From DASTHS01 sp035718085 (GTDB lineage: Bacteria; Actinomycetota; Acidimicrobiia; Acidimicrobiales; Palsa-688): 14,634 bases of DNA. Both the position numbers and the translations under genes were made by a program. Positions 1 to 6,870 of the stretch are shown in pieces (the stretch's first letter is position 1; each line of letters begins with the position of its first letter). The DNA lies in NCBI GenBank assembly GCA_035718085.1, contig DASTHS010000306.1, forward strand, positions 1 through 14,634, in the 5' to 3' direction. The notes below the pieces were generated by a model. The model was not told the origin of the DNA, made no database searches, and worked only from the letters and a program-made list of their open reading frames with translations.

Positions 1-756
1 GACCACGTCACCCTGGCGTGGGCGGCGGGCCGGCGTCCGGCCCGGAGGGAGGCGCTGCTCGCCGCCGCCCTCTACGCCGCCGGGGTCGGCATCGCCGTCG
101 CCGCCCTGGCCGTGAGCCCGGCGATCGCCCTGGCCGCCGCCCTGGCCCTCTCCGCCTACCACTTCGGCACCGCCGACGCCGGCCCCCTCGGCCGTGGCCG
201 GGCGGTCAGCGCCGCCTTCGGCCTGCTGCCGGTGCTCGGACCGCTGACCTTCTGGCCGGGGCGGGCCCGCGCCCTGCTCGCTGCCCTCGCGCCTGGCCTG
301 GCCGCCGCTTGGCACGGCGCCGCCGTCGTGGTCGCCGGCGGCGTGCTGGCCGCCGCCGTCGCCGCCGCGCTGTGGCGGTGCGTCCGGGCGGCCACGCCCG
401 GGCTGGCCGCCGAGCTGGCGCTGGTCACCCTGACGATGGCCGTGCTGCCCCCGCTGGCCGCCTTCGGCTGCTACTTCGCCCTCTGGCACGCCCCCCGCCA
501 CGTGGCTCGCCTCCTCGCCGCCGAGCCTCGTGGGCTCGGCCGGCGGGCCGACGGCCTGCCGGTGCCGGCACGAGGGCGGCCGGGCGACCTGGTGCGGGCC
601 GCGTGGCTCCCGGCGGCGGCGGCGTTCGCCGGTCTGGGCGCGGCCTGGGCCCTGCTGCCCTCGCCCCTGTGGCCCGCCGTCGGCCTGGCCGGCCTGCTGG
701 CGGTGACGCTCCCCCACACCGTGGTGGTCAGCCGCCTGGCCGCCCGCGGCCGCTGA
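1..756 (+). CDS. blh: Brp/Blh-family beta-carotene 15,15'-dioxygenase, 5'-truncated by window edge
   Basis: The reading frame is open from base 1, so the N-terminus lies outside the window; 251 residues are visible. The family are integral membrane enzymes that cleave beta-carotene to two retinals, normally using His ligands for iron. Visible family marks are an initial Asp-His at visible residues 1-2 (probably the end of the GxxHGxxDH motif), SAYHFGTAD with H54, FALWHAPRH with H163 and H167, and LPHTVVV with H239. The rest is strongly hydrophobic Ala/Leu/Val-rich membrane helices. An internal ATG-like start at 112 would cut off the first His motif and is not preferred. The gene converges on the LysR gene, with only 27 bp between stop codons. 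Retinal production suggests a rhodopsin elsewhere in the genome, but none is seen here. Family assignment is good; the exact substrate is inferred. Confidence 0.85.
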   Translation, partial: DHVTLAWAAGRRPARREALLAAALYAAGVGIAVAALAVSPAIALAAALALSAYHFGTADAGPLGRGRAVSAAFGLLPVLGPLTFWPGRARALLAALAPGLAAAWHGAAVVVAGGVLAAAVAAALWRCVRAATPGLAAELALVTLTMAVLPPLAAFGCYFALWHAPRHVARLLAAEPRGLGRRADGLPVPARGRPGDLVRAAWLPAAAAFAGLGAAWALLPSPLWPAVGLAGLLAVTLPHTVVVSRLAARGR

Positions 757-792
757 CGCCTCGGCTGTCGGCTCGCCGCAGGGTCAGGCGTC
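755..792. terminator. Inverted repeat at the blh/LysR convergent junction
   Basis: GACGCCT at 755-761 pairs with AGGCGTC at 786-792, giving 7-bp perfect arms. A smaller CGGC/GCCG pair (762-765 with 775-778) can form inside the 24-nt loop. The arms include part of the stop codon of each converging gene, so the hairpin could end transcription from both sides. There is no T-tract on either strand, so this is only a candidate. Confidence 0.4.
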
Positions 793-1734
793 GCCGGCCG
801 GGTCGCCGGTGACCACCCGACGCTCGGGCCACACGTCGGGCTGGCCCAGGTGGTGCTCGGCGACCTCGCGGACCGTGTCGAGGAAGCCGGCCACCACCTC
901 GGAGCGGGTGTCGCGCCGCCAGGCCATCCCGGCGGTGGTGGTGAGCGCCTCTTCGAGGTGGGCGTAGTCGACACCCGGCACCGGGTACAGGTGGGCGGTG
1001 CTGGCGGGCACCAGCGCCCAGCCGGCGCCCCCGGCGACCAGGAGCAGCGCGGCGGTGAGCGAGGAGGCCTCCCGGCGGGCGCCGACCTCACAGCCGGCGG
1101 CGACGAAGGCGTGCTCGATGTCTTGGCGTAGGCCACGGGCGTGGTCGTAGCCGGGCACGATCCACGCCGGCGGCCGGAGCTCGCACAGCTGGTGGCGGTC
1201 CGCGGCGGGCAGGGCGCCTTCGGGTCGGGCGAGCATGAACCGCTCCTCGACCAGCTGCTCGTAGACCAGCTCGCCGAGGGTCCGCGGCGCCCGGCTGAAC
1301 ACCACGTCGAGGTCTCGGGCCCGGAGCCGGTCGAGCAGCACGCCGGTGTCGCCCTCGGTGAGCTCGAGGCGCACCTCGGGGTGGCGGTCCTTGAACGCCT
1401 TGAGGCCGAGCGGCAGCAGGTCGACGGTGACCTCCCCGACGTAGCCCACGCGCAGCAGCCCGGCCTCGCCGCGCGCCGTGCGGCGGGCCCGCTCGACCGC
1501 CCCGTCGACGGCGGCGAGGATGGCGCGGGCGTCGTCGAGCATGACCCGCCCGGCGTCGGTGAGCCCGACCACGGCGTGGGGCCGGTCGATCAGCTCGGTG
1601 CCGACGAGGCGTTCGAGCTGGCGGATCTGCTGGCTGAGCGGCGACTGCGCCATGTGCAGTCGCGTCGCCGCCCGCCCGAAGTGCAGCTCTTCGGCGACGG
1701 CGACGAAGTAGCGGAGGTGCCGAAGCTCGATCAT
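784..1734 (-). CDS. LysR-type transcriptional regulator
   Basis: This 316-residue protein has the usual LysR-family length. Residues 1-60 form the winged helix-turn-helix: it opens with MIELRHLRYFVAVAEELHFG, followed by AATRLHMAQSPLSQQIRQLE as the recognition-helix region. Residues from about 93 (LLRVGYVGE) to 300 form the periplasmic-binding-protein-like effector domain. The opening sequence resembles the CbnR/BenM/CatM group of LysR regulators, which often respond to aromatic or small organic acids; the effector here is unknown. ATG at 1734 gives the standard family N-terminus. No clear Shine-Dalgarno precedes it. The gene lies 54 bp downstream of qcrB on the same strand and converges on the carotene dioxygenase gene. 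Control of either neighbour is possible but not shown. Confidence 0.93.
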   Translation of the reverse strand: MIELRHLRYFVAVAEELHFGRAATRLHMAQSPLSQQIRQLERLVGTELIDRPHAVVGLTDAGRVMLDDARAILAAVDGAVERARRTARGEAGLLRVGYVGEVTVDLLPLGLKAFKDRHPEVRLELTEGDTGVLLDRLRARDLDVVFSRAPRTLGELVYEQLVEERFMLARPEGALPAADRHQLCELRPPAWIVPGYDHARGLRQDIEHAFVAAGCEVGARREASSLTAALLLVAGGAGWALVPASTAHLYPVPGVDYAHLEEALTTTAGMAWRRDTRSEVVAGFLDTVREVAEHHLGQPDVWPERRVVTGDPAGDA

Positions 1735-1750
1735 GTCGTGACACGATCTA
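1727..1750 (-). promoter_or_regulatory. Candidate LysR autoregulatory site and -10 region
   Basis: A perfect inverted repeat TCGTG-A-CACGA lies at 1736-1746, immediately upstream of the LysR ATG. It overlaps the only AT-containing hexamer nearby, TAGATC on the minus strand at 1745-1750, which could be a -10 element. Two CGATC copies (1728-1732 and 1745-1749, the latter read as part of ACGATC) flank it. LysR proteins commonly bind dyads at their own promoters. The assignment is tentative because no -35 was recognised. Confidence 0.3.
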
Positions 1751-1764
1751 CCCGCCCGGGCGGG
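1751..1764. repeat. 14-bp perfect GC palindrome downstream of qcrB
   Basis: CCCGCCCGGGCGGG is its own reverse complement. It lies 24 bp beyond the qcrB stop and 16 bp upstream of the LysR start codon. As RNA it could form a 5-bp stem with a CCGG loop, a weak terminator for the respiratory operon. As DNA it could be a regulator site. No T-run follows. Confidence 0.35.
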
Positions 1765-1788
1765 CGTCCTAGCGCAGGCGGGGCGTCA

Positions 1789-3375
1789 TCATCCCAGGTT
1801 GGGGTCTCCGGGGGCCTGGGGCTTGCCGCCGACCACCGGCTCCTCGAGCTCGGCGTCGTCGTGGCCGTTGCCGCCCCCGTTGCCGTCGCCGCGCCCGTTG
1901 CCACCGCCGTTGCCGTCGACGTGGTCGTGGATCTCGCCGTGGCCGTGGTGCTCGTCACCGAGGGTGTGGTAGGCGCCGTCGGCGGTGCGGATCAGGATGC
2001 CGCCAACCGGCTGCATGATCACGTGGTTGCCGGTGCGCTGCAGCGCCACACACGCCTTGTAGGCGATGGCCCCCGCCAGCACGGGCGCCACGAACACCCC
2101 GATCTGCAGGATCTCGATGAGCCGTTCGAAGGCGATGTGGGTGTCGTTGCCGAGCAGGTCGGTGGCGCTGGCGAGGGTGCAGATGGTGAAGAACGTGATC
2201 GCCGCCACCCCGACGGCGGTGCGGAACGGCTTGTCGCGGGGCCGGTCGAGCAGGTTGTGGTAGGCGTCGTCGCGGTAGATGCGCTTGTCGATCGCCGGCC
2301 AGGCGTACATCACGGTGAACAGCAGCCCGGGGATGAGGACGCCGGGGAAGAACGGGTTGGCGATCTCGTGGCCGAAGCTGCGGAACTCCCAGTGCGGCCA
2401 GAGGCGCACGGCCCCGTCGAGCCAGCCGACGTACCAGTCGGGCTGCGAGCCCGCCGACACCGCGTAGGGGTTGTAGGCGCCGTAGATCCAGATGGGGTTG
2501 ATCTGGATGAGGCCGCCGAGGAGTGCGAGCACGCCGAAGACGAACAGCAGCAGGGCCCCCGACTTGAGGGCGTACTGCGGCCACACCCGACTGCCGCGGA
2601 TGTTGGTCTCGGTCTTGCCCGGGGCGGGGAAGTCGGTGTGGCCCTGCCGCCAGATCAGCGCCAGGTGGGCGCTGAGCAGGCCGATGATCAGCAGGGGGAA
2701 CAGGAACTCGTGCACCACGAAGAGCCGGGGGATGAGCGACGACCCCGGGAAGCCGCTGCCCCACAGGTCGAAGGCCAGCCACGTGCCGATGAACGGGATC
2801 GACTCGACGATCGAGAACACCACGCGCAGACCGGTGCCCGAGAGCAGGTCGTCGGGCAGCGAGTAGCCGGAGAAGCCCTCGAGCATGACCACCAGCAGCA
2901 GGGTCAGGCCGATGACGTAGTTGGTCTCGCGGGGCTTGCGGAACGCCCCGGTGAAGAACACCCGGCAGAGGTGGAAGGCGATGGCGGCCATGAACACCAC
3001 GGCCGCCCAGTGGTGGATCTGGCGCACGACGAGGCCGGCGCGCACGTCGAAGCTGAGGTTCAGCGTCGAGAAGTAGGCCTCCGACATGTGCTGGCCGGCG
3101 AGGGGCATGTAGCCGTGCCCCGGCGTCGGGTGGTACACGACGTCGGCCGAGGAGGGCGTGTAGTAGAGGGCCAGGTAGGTGCCGGTGACCAGCAGCACCA
3201 CGAAGCAGTACATGGCGATCTCGCCGACCATGAACGCCCAGTGGTCGGGGAAGATGTGGTCGAGCGCCTTCTGCACGAAGCTCGAGCTGTTGATGCGGTC
3301 GTCGACCTGGTCGAGGGCCATGCGCTCGACCTTCATGCGCTTCTCGGCGGCGAGCCGCTGCTTGGTTGCGCTCAT
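1789..3375 (-). CDS. qcrB: Cytochrome bc1 complex cytochrome b subunit QcrB
   Basis: QcrB is the diheme membrane subunit that oxidises menaquinol and passes electrons to the Rieske protein and across the membrane. The 528 residues show paired heme ligands: H121/H135 in RQIHHW...FHLCRVF (14 apart) and H222/H237 in VVHEF...SAHLAL (15 apart, the cytochrome b6-like spacing). The Qo-site motif is PDWY (312-315) in place of PEWY, a variant I associate with actinobacteria. Hydrophobic helices occupy roughly 45-450. Beyond residue 473 is a hydrophilic tail rich in His, Gly, Asn and Asp with two DGNGGGNG units. ATG at 3375 has GGAG at 3384-3387, inside the end of qcrA, 8 nt away. Two stop codons lie in tandem (1786-1791). 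It is the last gene of ctaE-qcrCAB. Confidence 0.97.
   Translation of the reverse strand: MSATKQRLAAEKRMKVERMALDQVDDRINSSSFVQKALDHIFPDHWAFMVGEIAMYCFVVLLVTGTYLALYYTPSSADVVYHPTPGHGYMPLAGQHMSEAYFSTLNLSFDVRAGLVVRQIHHWAAVVFMAAIAFHLCRVFFTGAFRKPRETNYVIGLTLLLVVMLEGFSGYSLPDDLLSGTGLRVVFSIVESIPFIGTWLAFDLWGSGFPGSSLIPRLFVVHEFLFPLLIIGLLSAHLALIWRQGHTDFPAPGKTETNIRGSRVWPQYALKSGALLLFVFGVLALLGGLIQINPIWIYGAYNPYAVSAGSQPDWYVGWLDGAVRLWPHWEFRSFGHEIANPFFPGVLIPGLLFTVMYAWPAIDKRIYRDDAYHNLLDRPRDKPFRTAVGVAAITFFTICTLASATDLLGNDTHIAFERLIEILQIGVFVAPVLAGAIAYKACVALQRTGNHVIMQPVGGILIRTADGAYHTLGDEHHGHGEIHDHVDGNGGGNGRGDGNGGGNGHDDAELEEPVVGGKPQAPGDPNLG
1855..1950 (-). repeat. Low-complexity repeat encoding the QcrB His/Gly/Asn tail
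   Basis: This stretch encodes roughly residues 476-507 of QcrB. It consists of imperfect repeats of codons for Gly-Asn-Gly-Gly flanked by His/Asp clusters (HHGHG, HDHVDG, GHDD). The DGNGGGNG unit occurs twice, separated by RG. The nucleotide pattern is repetitive in the same register, as expected from slippage expansion. Confidence 0.6.
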
Positions 3376-3379
3376 GGTG

Positions 3380-4423
3380 CTAGCTCCGGTTCCAGAAGCC
3401 GGGGCCGACCGGCTCCTTGTAGTCGGACGTGGAGACGAGGTACCCGTCGGCGTTCACGCCGAGGGGCAGCTGGGGCAGCGAGCGCGACGCCGGGCCGAAC
3501 ACCGGGTTGCAGCCGCCGAGCACGTCGAAGGTGGACTGGTGGCACGGGCACACCAGCTGGTGGCTCTGGGTGTTGTAGAGCCCGACCGGGCAACCGGCGT
3601 GGGTGCAGATCTTGGAGAAGGCGACGATGAGGCCGGTCGAGCTGCGCACGTTCCAGTCCTGGGTGCCGGGCCGCACGTCGAACTTGGCGTCGCCGAGGTT
3701 GATCAGCACCGTCGCCGACTGGGGGTCCTTGTCCGACTCGGCCTCGTTGGCGTGCGAGTCGCCCTCGGGGAAGACGGTGAGGATGCCGTTCACCGGGAGG
3801 TCGTCGGGCCGGAGCGGCCGGCCGTCCTCGTCGACGAGGCGCTTGCCGGTGGCCCACCCGGTCTTGTAGAGGCTGCGGTGGGGCCGGGCGCCGAGCGAGG
3901 CGATCGGGAAGGCCATGGCCAGGCCGAAGATGCCGATCACGCCGCCGAGCATGCGGACCAGGAACGGGCGGCGGGCCATGCCCTCGATGCCCCGGCTGAG
4001 CGACACGACGGCGCCGGTGCGCTCGAGGCGGCCCGAGCCGCCCTGGTGGTTGCGCTTGGCGGTGACCTCGTGGCCGGGCAGCAGGTCGCGGGCCCAGATG
4101 ACCAGCCCGGTGGCCAGGCAGATCATCGCCGTGCCCAGGAACAGGCCCTCCAGCTGGGGCTGGCCGCCCACGACGTAGAGGATCATCAGGGCGATCGCGC
4201 ACAGCGGCACCACCCCCCAGAGGGCGATGATCTTCAGTTCGGCCTTGCGGGCGCCCTTGGGGTCGTCGCGGAACCGCCACCAGTGGACGTCTTGGTCGCG
4301 GGGCACGTCGTCGGGCCAGGGCTCGCCCGGCTCGATGAAGAAGTGCTCGGGGTCGAGTGCCGGGTCGCGGGCCTGGTCGACCATGTCGTCGGCCCGCTGC
4401 CCGTGGTGTTCGGTGGTGCTCAT
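3380..4423 (-). CDS. qcrA: Cytochrome bc1 complex Rieske iron-sulfur subunit QcrA
   Basis: QcrA carries the 2Fe-2S cluster that takes an electron from menaquinol at the Qo site. The cluster motifs are CTHAGC (C273, H275 ligands; C278) and CPCH (C292, H295 ligands; C294), with C278-C294 the expected disulfide. The 347-residue length and a long N-terminal part fit the actinobacterial three-helix form: hydrophobic segments lie near 64-85, 92-110 and 154-178. The C-terminal Rieske fold starts near 207. The ATG at 4421-4423 overlaps the qcrC stop in an ATGA arrangement. No separate Shine-Dalgarno is evident, so translational coupling is likely. The qcrB start follows 4 bp after its stop. Confidence 0.97.
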   Translation of the reverse strand: MSTTEHHGQRADDMVDQARDPALDPEHFFIEPGEPWPDDVPRDQDVHWWRFRDDPKGARKAELKIIALWGVVPLCAIALMILYVVGGQPQLEGLFLGTAMICLATGLVIWARDLLPGHEVTAKRNHQGGSGRLERTGAVVSLSRGIEGMARRPFLVRMLGGVIGIFGLAMAFPIASLGARPHRSLYKTGWATGKRLVDEDGRPLRPDDLPVNGILTVFPEGDSHANEAESDKDPQSATVLINLGDAKFDVRPGTQDWNVRSSTGLIVAFSKICTHAGCPVGLYNTQSHQLVCPCHQSTFDVLGGCNPVFGPASRSLPQLPLGVNADGYLVSTSDYKEPVGPGFWNRS

Positions 4424-5283
4424 CCGCGGTTACCCATCAGTCGAGAGATGAGGAGGATCAGGCCGAAGCCCAAGATGATGCCGACGAATCCCTCCGGCAC
4501 CGGGCCGAAGTGGCCGATGCCGAGCCCGCCGCGGTCTTCGGGGTTGTGCAGGTACTGCACGTAGTTGGCGATGGCCGACACCTGCTCGTCGGAGAGCTCG
4601 CCGGCGCCGAAGATCGGCATCGGCTTGGGGCCGATGCGGATGGCCTCGGCCACCTGGCGGGCGGTGGCGTTGCGCAGGCTCGGGATGACGTTGGCCTTCG
4701 AGAGCATGCCGCCGGAGCCGGCCTCGTGGTGGCACTGGGCGCAGTTGAGGGAGAACAGCTGCTCGCCCATGGTGAGCGTGGTGCACCCGGCCGGCTGGTC
4801 GGTGGTGCCCTGCACGCAGGCGGGGGCCACGAGCGGGATGCCGGGGCCGGTCATGTTCGGCTTGGCGTTGATCGCCGGGAGGGCGTTCACGTAGGCGACG
4901 AGCTCTTCGGTCTGCTGGGCGTCGAAGAACGGGTGCCGGCGGATGGCCTCGTCGGCGGGGTTGTTGAGCGGCATGCGGCCGGTGGTGATGTACCAGTCGG
5001 CGGCGGCGGCGCCGGCGTCAATGAGCTCGGGCGACCCGTTCGTGCCGCCGACGCCGTTGGCACCGTGGCAGCTCTGGCAGTGCACCTCGTAGAGCTGGAG
5101 GCCGGCGTTGATGACGGCCGGGTCGTTGCTCACGGGGGCGGTGGCGCCCGAGGCGCTGCGCCCGCCGGTCAGCGACAGCACGGCGAAGGCGGCGACGGCG
5201 ATGGCCACGAGGGTGGCCGGCCCGGCGAGCACTCGGCGCCGGGAGCGGCCCGAGCCGCGGGGGGTGCGGCGGAGGAAGGTCAT
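4420..5283 (-). CDS. qcrC: Cytochrome bc1 complex diheme cytochrome c subunit QcrC
   Basis: QcrC replaces cytochrome c1 plus soluble cytochrome c in actinobacteria, wiring the bc1 complex directly to the aa3 oxidase. The 287 residues contain an N-terminal signal anchor (about 18-40, after an Arg-rich start) and two c-type heme sites, CQSCH (69-73) and CAQCH (181-185). Likely axial methionines are M103 (GRMPL) and M222 (KPMPIF). A C-terminal membrane helix (about 265-282) follows. The open frame continues far upstream, antisense to other genes; the ATG at 5283 gives the expected signal anchor and follows the ctaE stop by 8 bp. No Shine-Dalgarno is visible, so coupling to ctaE is probable. Confidence 0.95.
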   Translation of the reverse strand: MTFLRRTPRGSGRSRRRVLAGPATLVAIAVAAFAVLSLTGGRSASGATAPVSNDPAVINAGLQLYEVHCQSCHGANGVGGTNGSPELIDAGAAAADWYITTGRMPLNNPADEAIRRHPFFDAQQTEELVAYVNALPAINAKPNMTGPGIPLVAPACVQGTTDQPAGCTTLTMGEQLFSLNCAQCHHEAGSGGMLSKANVIPSLRNATARQVAEAIRIGPKPMPIFGAGELSDEQVSAIANYVQYLHNPEDRGGLGIGHFGPVPEGFVGIILGFGLILLISRLMGNRG

Positions 5284-5291
5284 GGGGCGGG

Positions 5292-5912
5292 TCACTTCAG
5301 CAGGAAGATGGCGGCGAATAGGGCGATCCACACGACGTCGACGAAGTGCCAGTAGTAGGAGAGGAACTCGACCGACGGGGCGCTGCGGTGGCCGAAGTGG
5401 CGGCTCTTGTAGGCCCGCAGCCCCATGAGCACCATGCCGAAGAGACCGCCGAGCACGTGGAGGGCGTGGATGCCGGTGAGCACGTAGAAGCAGCCCGTCC
5501 AGGCGTTCTGCTCGATGCCGAAGGGCCGGCTGATGTAGTCGGACACCTGCATGCCGTCGAAGAGCGCCCCCAGGCAGAAGGTGAGCGCCAGCCAGCCGAG
5601 GAAGCCGACCTTGTCGCCCCGGATGGCTCGGCCCACCCCCATCTGCATGGTGCCCGACGACACCACCAGCAGGATGGTGGCGATGAGCACGGTGTGCACG
5701 TCGAGGATGTCGCCCTTGGGTGGCCACACCGCGGTGGTGGAGCGCAGCGTGAAGAACGCGGCGAACAGGCCGGAGAAGAACATCAACTCCGACGAGAGCC
5801 AGACGATGACGCCGACGTTGAGCAACGCGGGCCGGTAGCTGGCCGGGTTGACGGGCTTGATCAGGGGGGGCCGGGGGGCCGCCGCCCCCGTGGGCGCGGA
5901 GGTGACAGTCAC
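5292..5912 (-). CDS. ctaE: Cytochrome c oxidase subunit III CtaE
   Basis: This is the membrane subunit III of the aa3-type cytochrome c oxidase, which supports stable proton uptake by the catalytic subunit. The 206-residue length matches the five-helix bacterial form. Characteristic stretches are WLSSELMFFSGLFAAFF (38-54), GIHALHVLGG (147-156) and YYWHFVDVVWIALF (186-199). The start is GTG at 5910-5912, giving MTVTSAP. It is the first gene of the ctaE-qcrCAB operon and is divergent from the CtaG-like gene with 88 bp between starts. Subunits I and II are not in the window, which is usual because they are commonly encoded elsewhere in actinobacteria. Confidence 0.96.
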   Translation of the reverse strand: MTVTSAPTGAAAPRPPLIKPVNPASYRPALLNVGVIVWLSSELMFFSGLFAAFFTLRSTTAVWPPKGDILDVHTVLIATILLVVSSGTMQMGVGRAIRGDKVGFLGWLALTFCLGALFDGMQVSDYISRPFGIEQNAWTGCFYVLTGIHALHVLGGLFGMVLMGLRAYKSRHFGHRSAPSVEFLSYYWHFVDVVWIALFAAIFLLK

Positions 5913-5921
5913 TGGACAGAG

Positions 5922-5951
5922 TTTCTACACGCTCCCCGGGGGTTCGCCCAA
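5922..5951 (-). promoter_or_regulatory. Candidate ctaE-qcrCAB operon promoter
   Basis: On the minus strand TTGGGC (5946-5951) and TAGAAA (5922-5927) are separated by 18 bp. A start of transcription about 7 nt past the -10 would fall within a few bases of the ctaE GTG (5912), so the message may be leaderless or nearly so. The hexamer matches are partial. Confidence 0.35.
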
Positions 5952-5987
5952 GCTGGCGGCGACCCGGTCGACGGGCGCGCCCGGCGG

Positions 5988-6003
5988 TACCGTCGTCGGC
6001 GTG
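5988..6003 (+). promoter_or_regulatory. Candidate -10 element for a leaderless CtaG-like transcript
   Basis: TACCGT at 5988-5993 fits the actinobacterial TANNNT -10 pattern. The GTG start codon begins 7 nt later at 6001, just where transcription would start. No Shine-Dalgarno precedes the GTG, which agrees with a leaderless message. No convincing -35 was found. Confidence 0.45.
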
Positions 6004-6870
6004 GCCCCGCTGCACGTCGACCCCGCCGCGTGGGCGCTGTGCGCCGCCGGATCGGCCGGCTACGTGGTCGGGGTGCGCCGGCTGGCGGCCCGCCGTGCCG
6101 ACTGGCCGCAGTGGCGCAGCGCGGCGATGGCCGCCGCCGTCGTCGCCCTGCTGGTGGCCACCACCTCCCCGCTGGGCGACGGCGGGGCCGACGCCGGGGG
6201 CCGCCAGGCGATCAGCCAGTCGGTGCTGGTCTACGGGGTGCCGCTGCTGCTTGCGTGGGCGGCGCCGCACACCCTCGCCATCGAGGCCGGCGGGCGGGGC
6301 ACGGCCCGGAGGGTGAGGAAGGCCGTCGGCTCGCGGGCGCTGCGCGTGGCGACCTCCCCCCCGGTGGCCATCACCGCCTCGGTGGGCGTGGAGGCGCTCA
6401 TGTGGCTCACGTCGCTGCACAGCGTCGCCGCCCGCCACGAGGTGGTCGCCGAGGCCCTGCAGGTGTGGCTGCTCGCCGCCGGGTGCGCCTACCTCTGGCC
6501 GGTCTTCGGCGCCGACCCGCTCCCCCGCCGGCTCCCGCACGTGGCGTCGCTCGTGCACATCCTCGTGCTGCTCCCCCTCTCGACGCTGGTGGGGATGGCC
6601 ACCGAGGCCTCGGCTGTCGGGGCGCACCAGCCGCACGCCGTCGTGCTCGCCGGCGGGGTGGTGTGGGCGGTCGGCACGCTCGGCTCGGCCGCCGCCGCCG
6701 TGGCCGTGCTGGTGCGCTGGCTCCGGGTGGAAGAGCGCGCCGCCCCGGGGCGCGACGCCGGCCTCGACGAGGCCGCCCACGCCCAGCTGGTCGCCTGGCG
6801 GGCGGCGCGCGACGAGGCGGCGGCCGAGGATGCCGCCCGCCGGGCCGCGTACGCCGCCCGCCGGCGGTGA
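6001..6870 (+). CDS. CtaG/Caa3-type cytochrome c oxidase assembly membrane protein
   Basis: Proteins of the Caa3_CtaG family help assemble cytochrome oxidase, probably through copper delivery. This 289-residue protein has about six to seven hydrophobic segments. Family-like stretches are VYGVPLLLAWAAPHTLAI (77-94) and, after H140 and H146, LLAAGCAYLWPVFGADP (157-173), which matches the usual 'aGllfWwpllg.dP' pattern. Several His residues (H90, H140, H146, H180, H186) could bind metal. The C-terminus is a charged Ala/Arg-rich tail. The open frame extends back into the ctaE gene, but GTG at 6001 fits a leaderless start and leaves the divergent region free. Its position opposite ctaE supports a role with the same oxidase. 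Exact function is inferred. Confidence 0.75.
   Translation: MAPLHVDPAAWALCAAGSAGYVVGVRRLAARRADWPQWRSAAMAAAVVALLVATTSPLGDGGADAGGRQAISQSVLVYGVPLLLAWAAPHTLAIEAGGRGTARRVRKAVGSRALRVATSPPVAITASVGVEALMWLTSLHSVAARHEVVAEALQVWLLAAGCAYLWPVFGADPLPRRLPHVASLVHILVLLPLSTLVGMATEASAVGAHQPHAVVLAGGVVWAVGTLGSAAAAVAVLVRWLRVEERAAPGRDAGLDEAAHAQLVAWRAARDEAAAEDAARRAAYAARRR

Noticed and set aside
1141..3630. Very long plus-strand open frame opposite LysR, qcrB and qcrA
   Set aside because: It is antisense to genes with clear family motifs, and its translation is Val/Gly/Glu/His-rich with no domain. Long antisense frames are expected at this G+C content.
5284..6780. Upstream extension of the qcrC frame
   Set aside because: It runs antisense to the CtaG-like gene and across ctaE in another frame. 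The true QcrC signal anchor begins at 5283.
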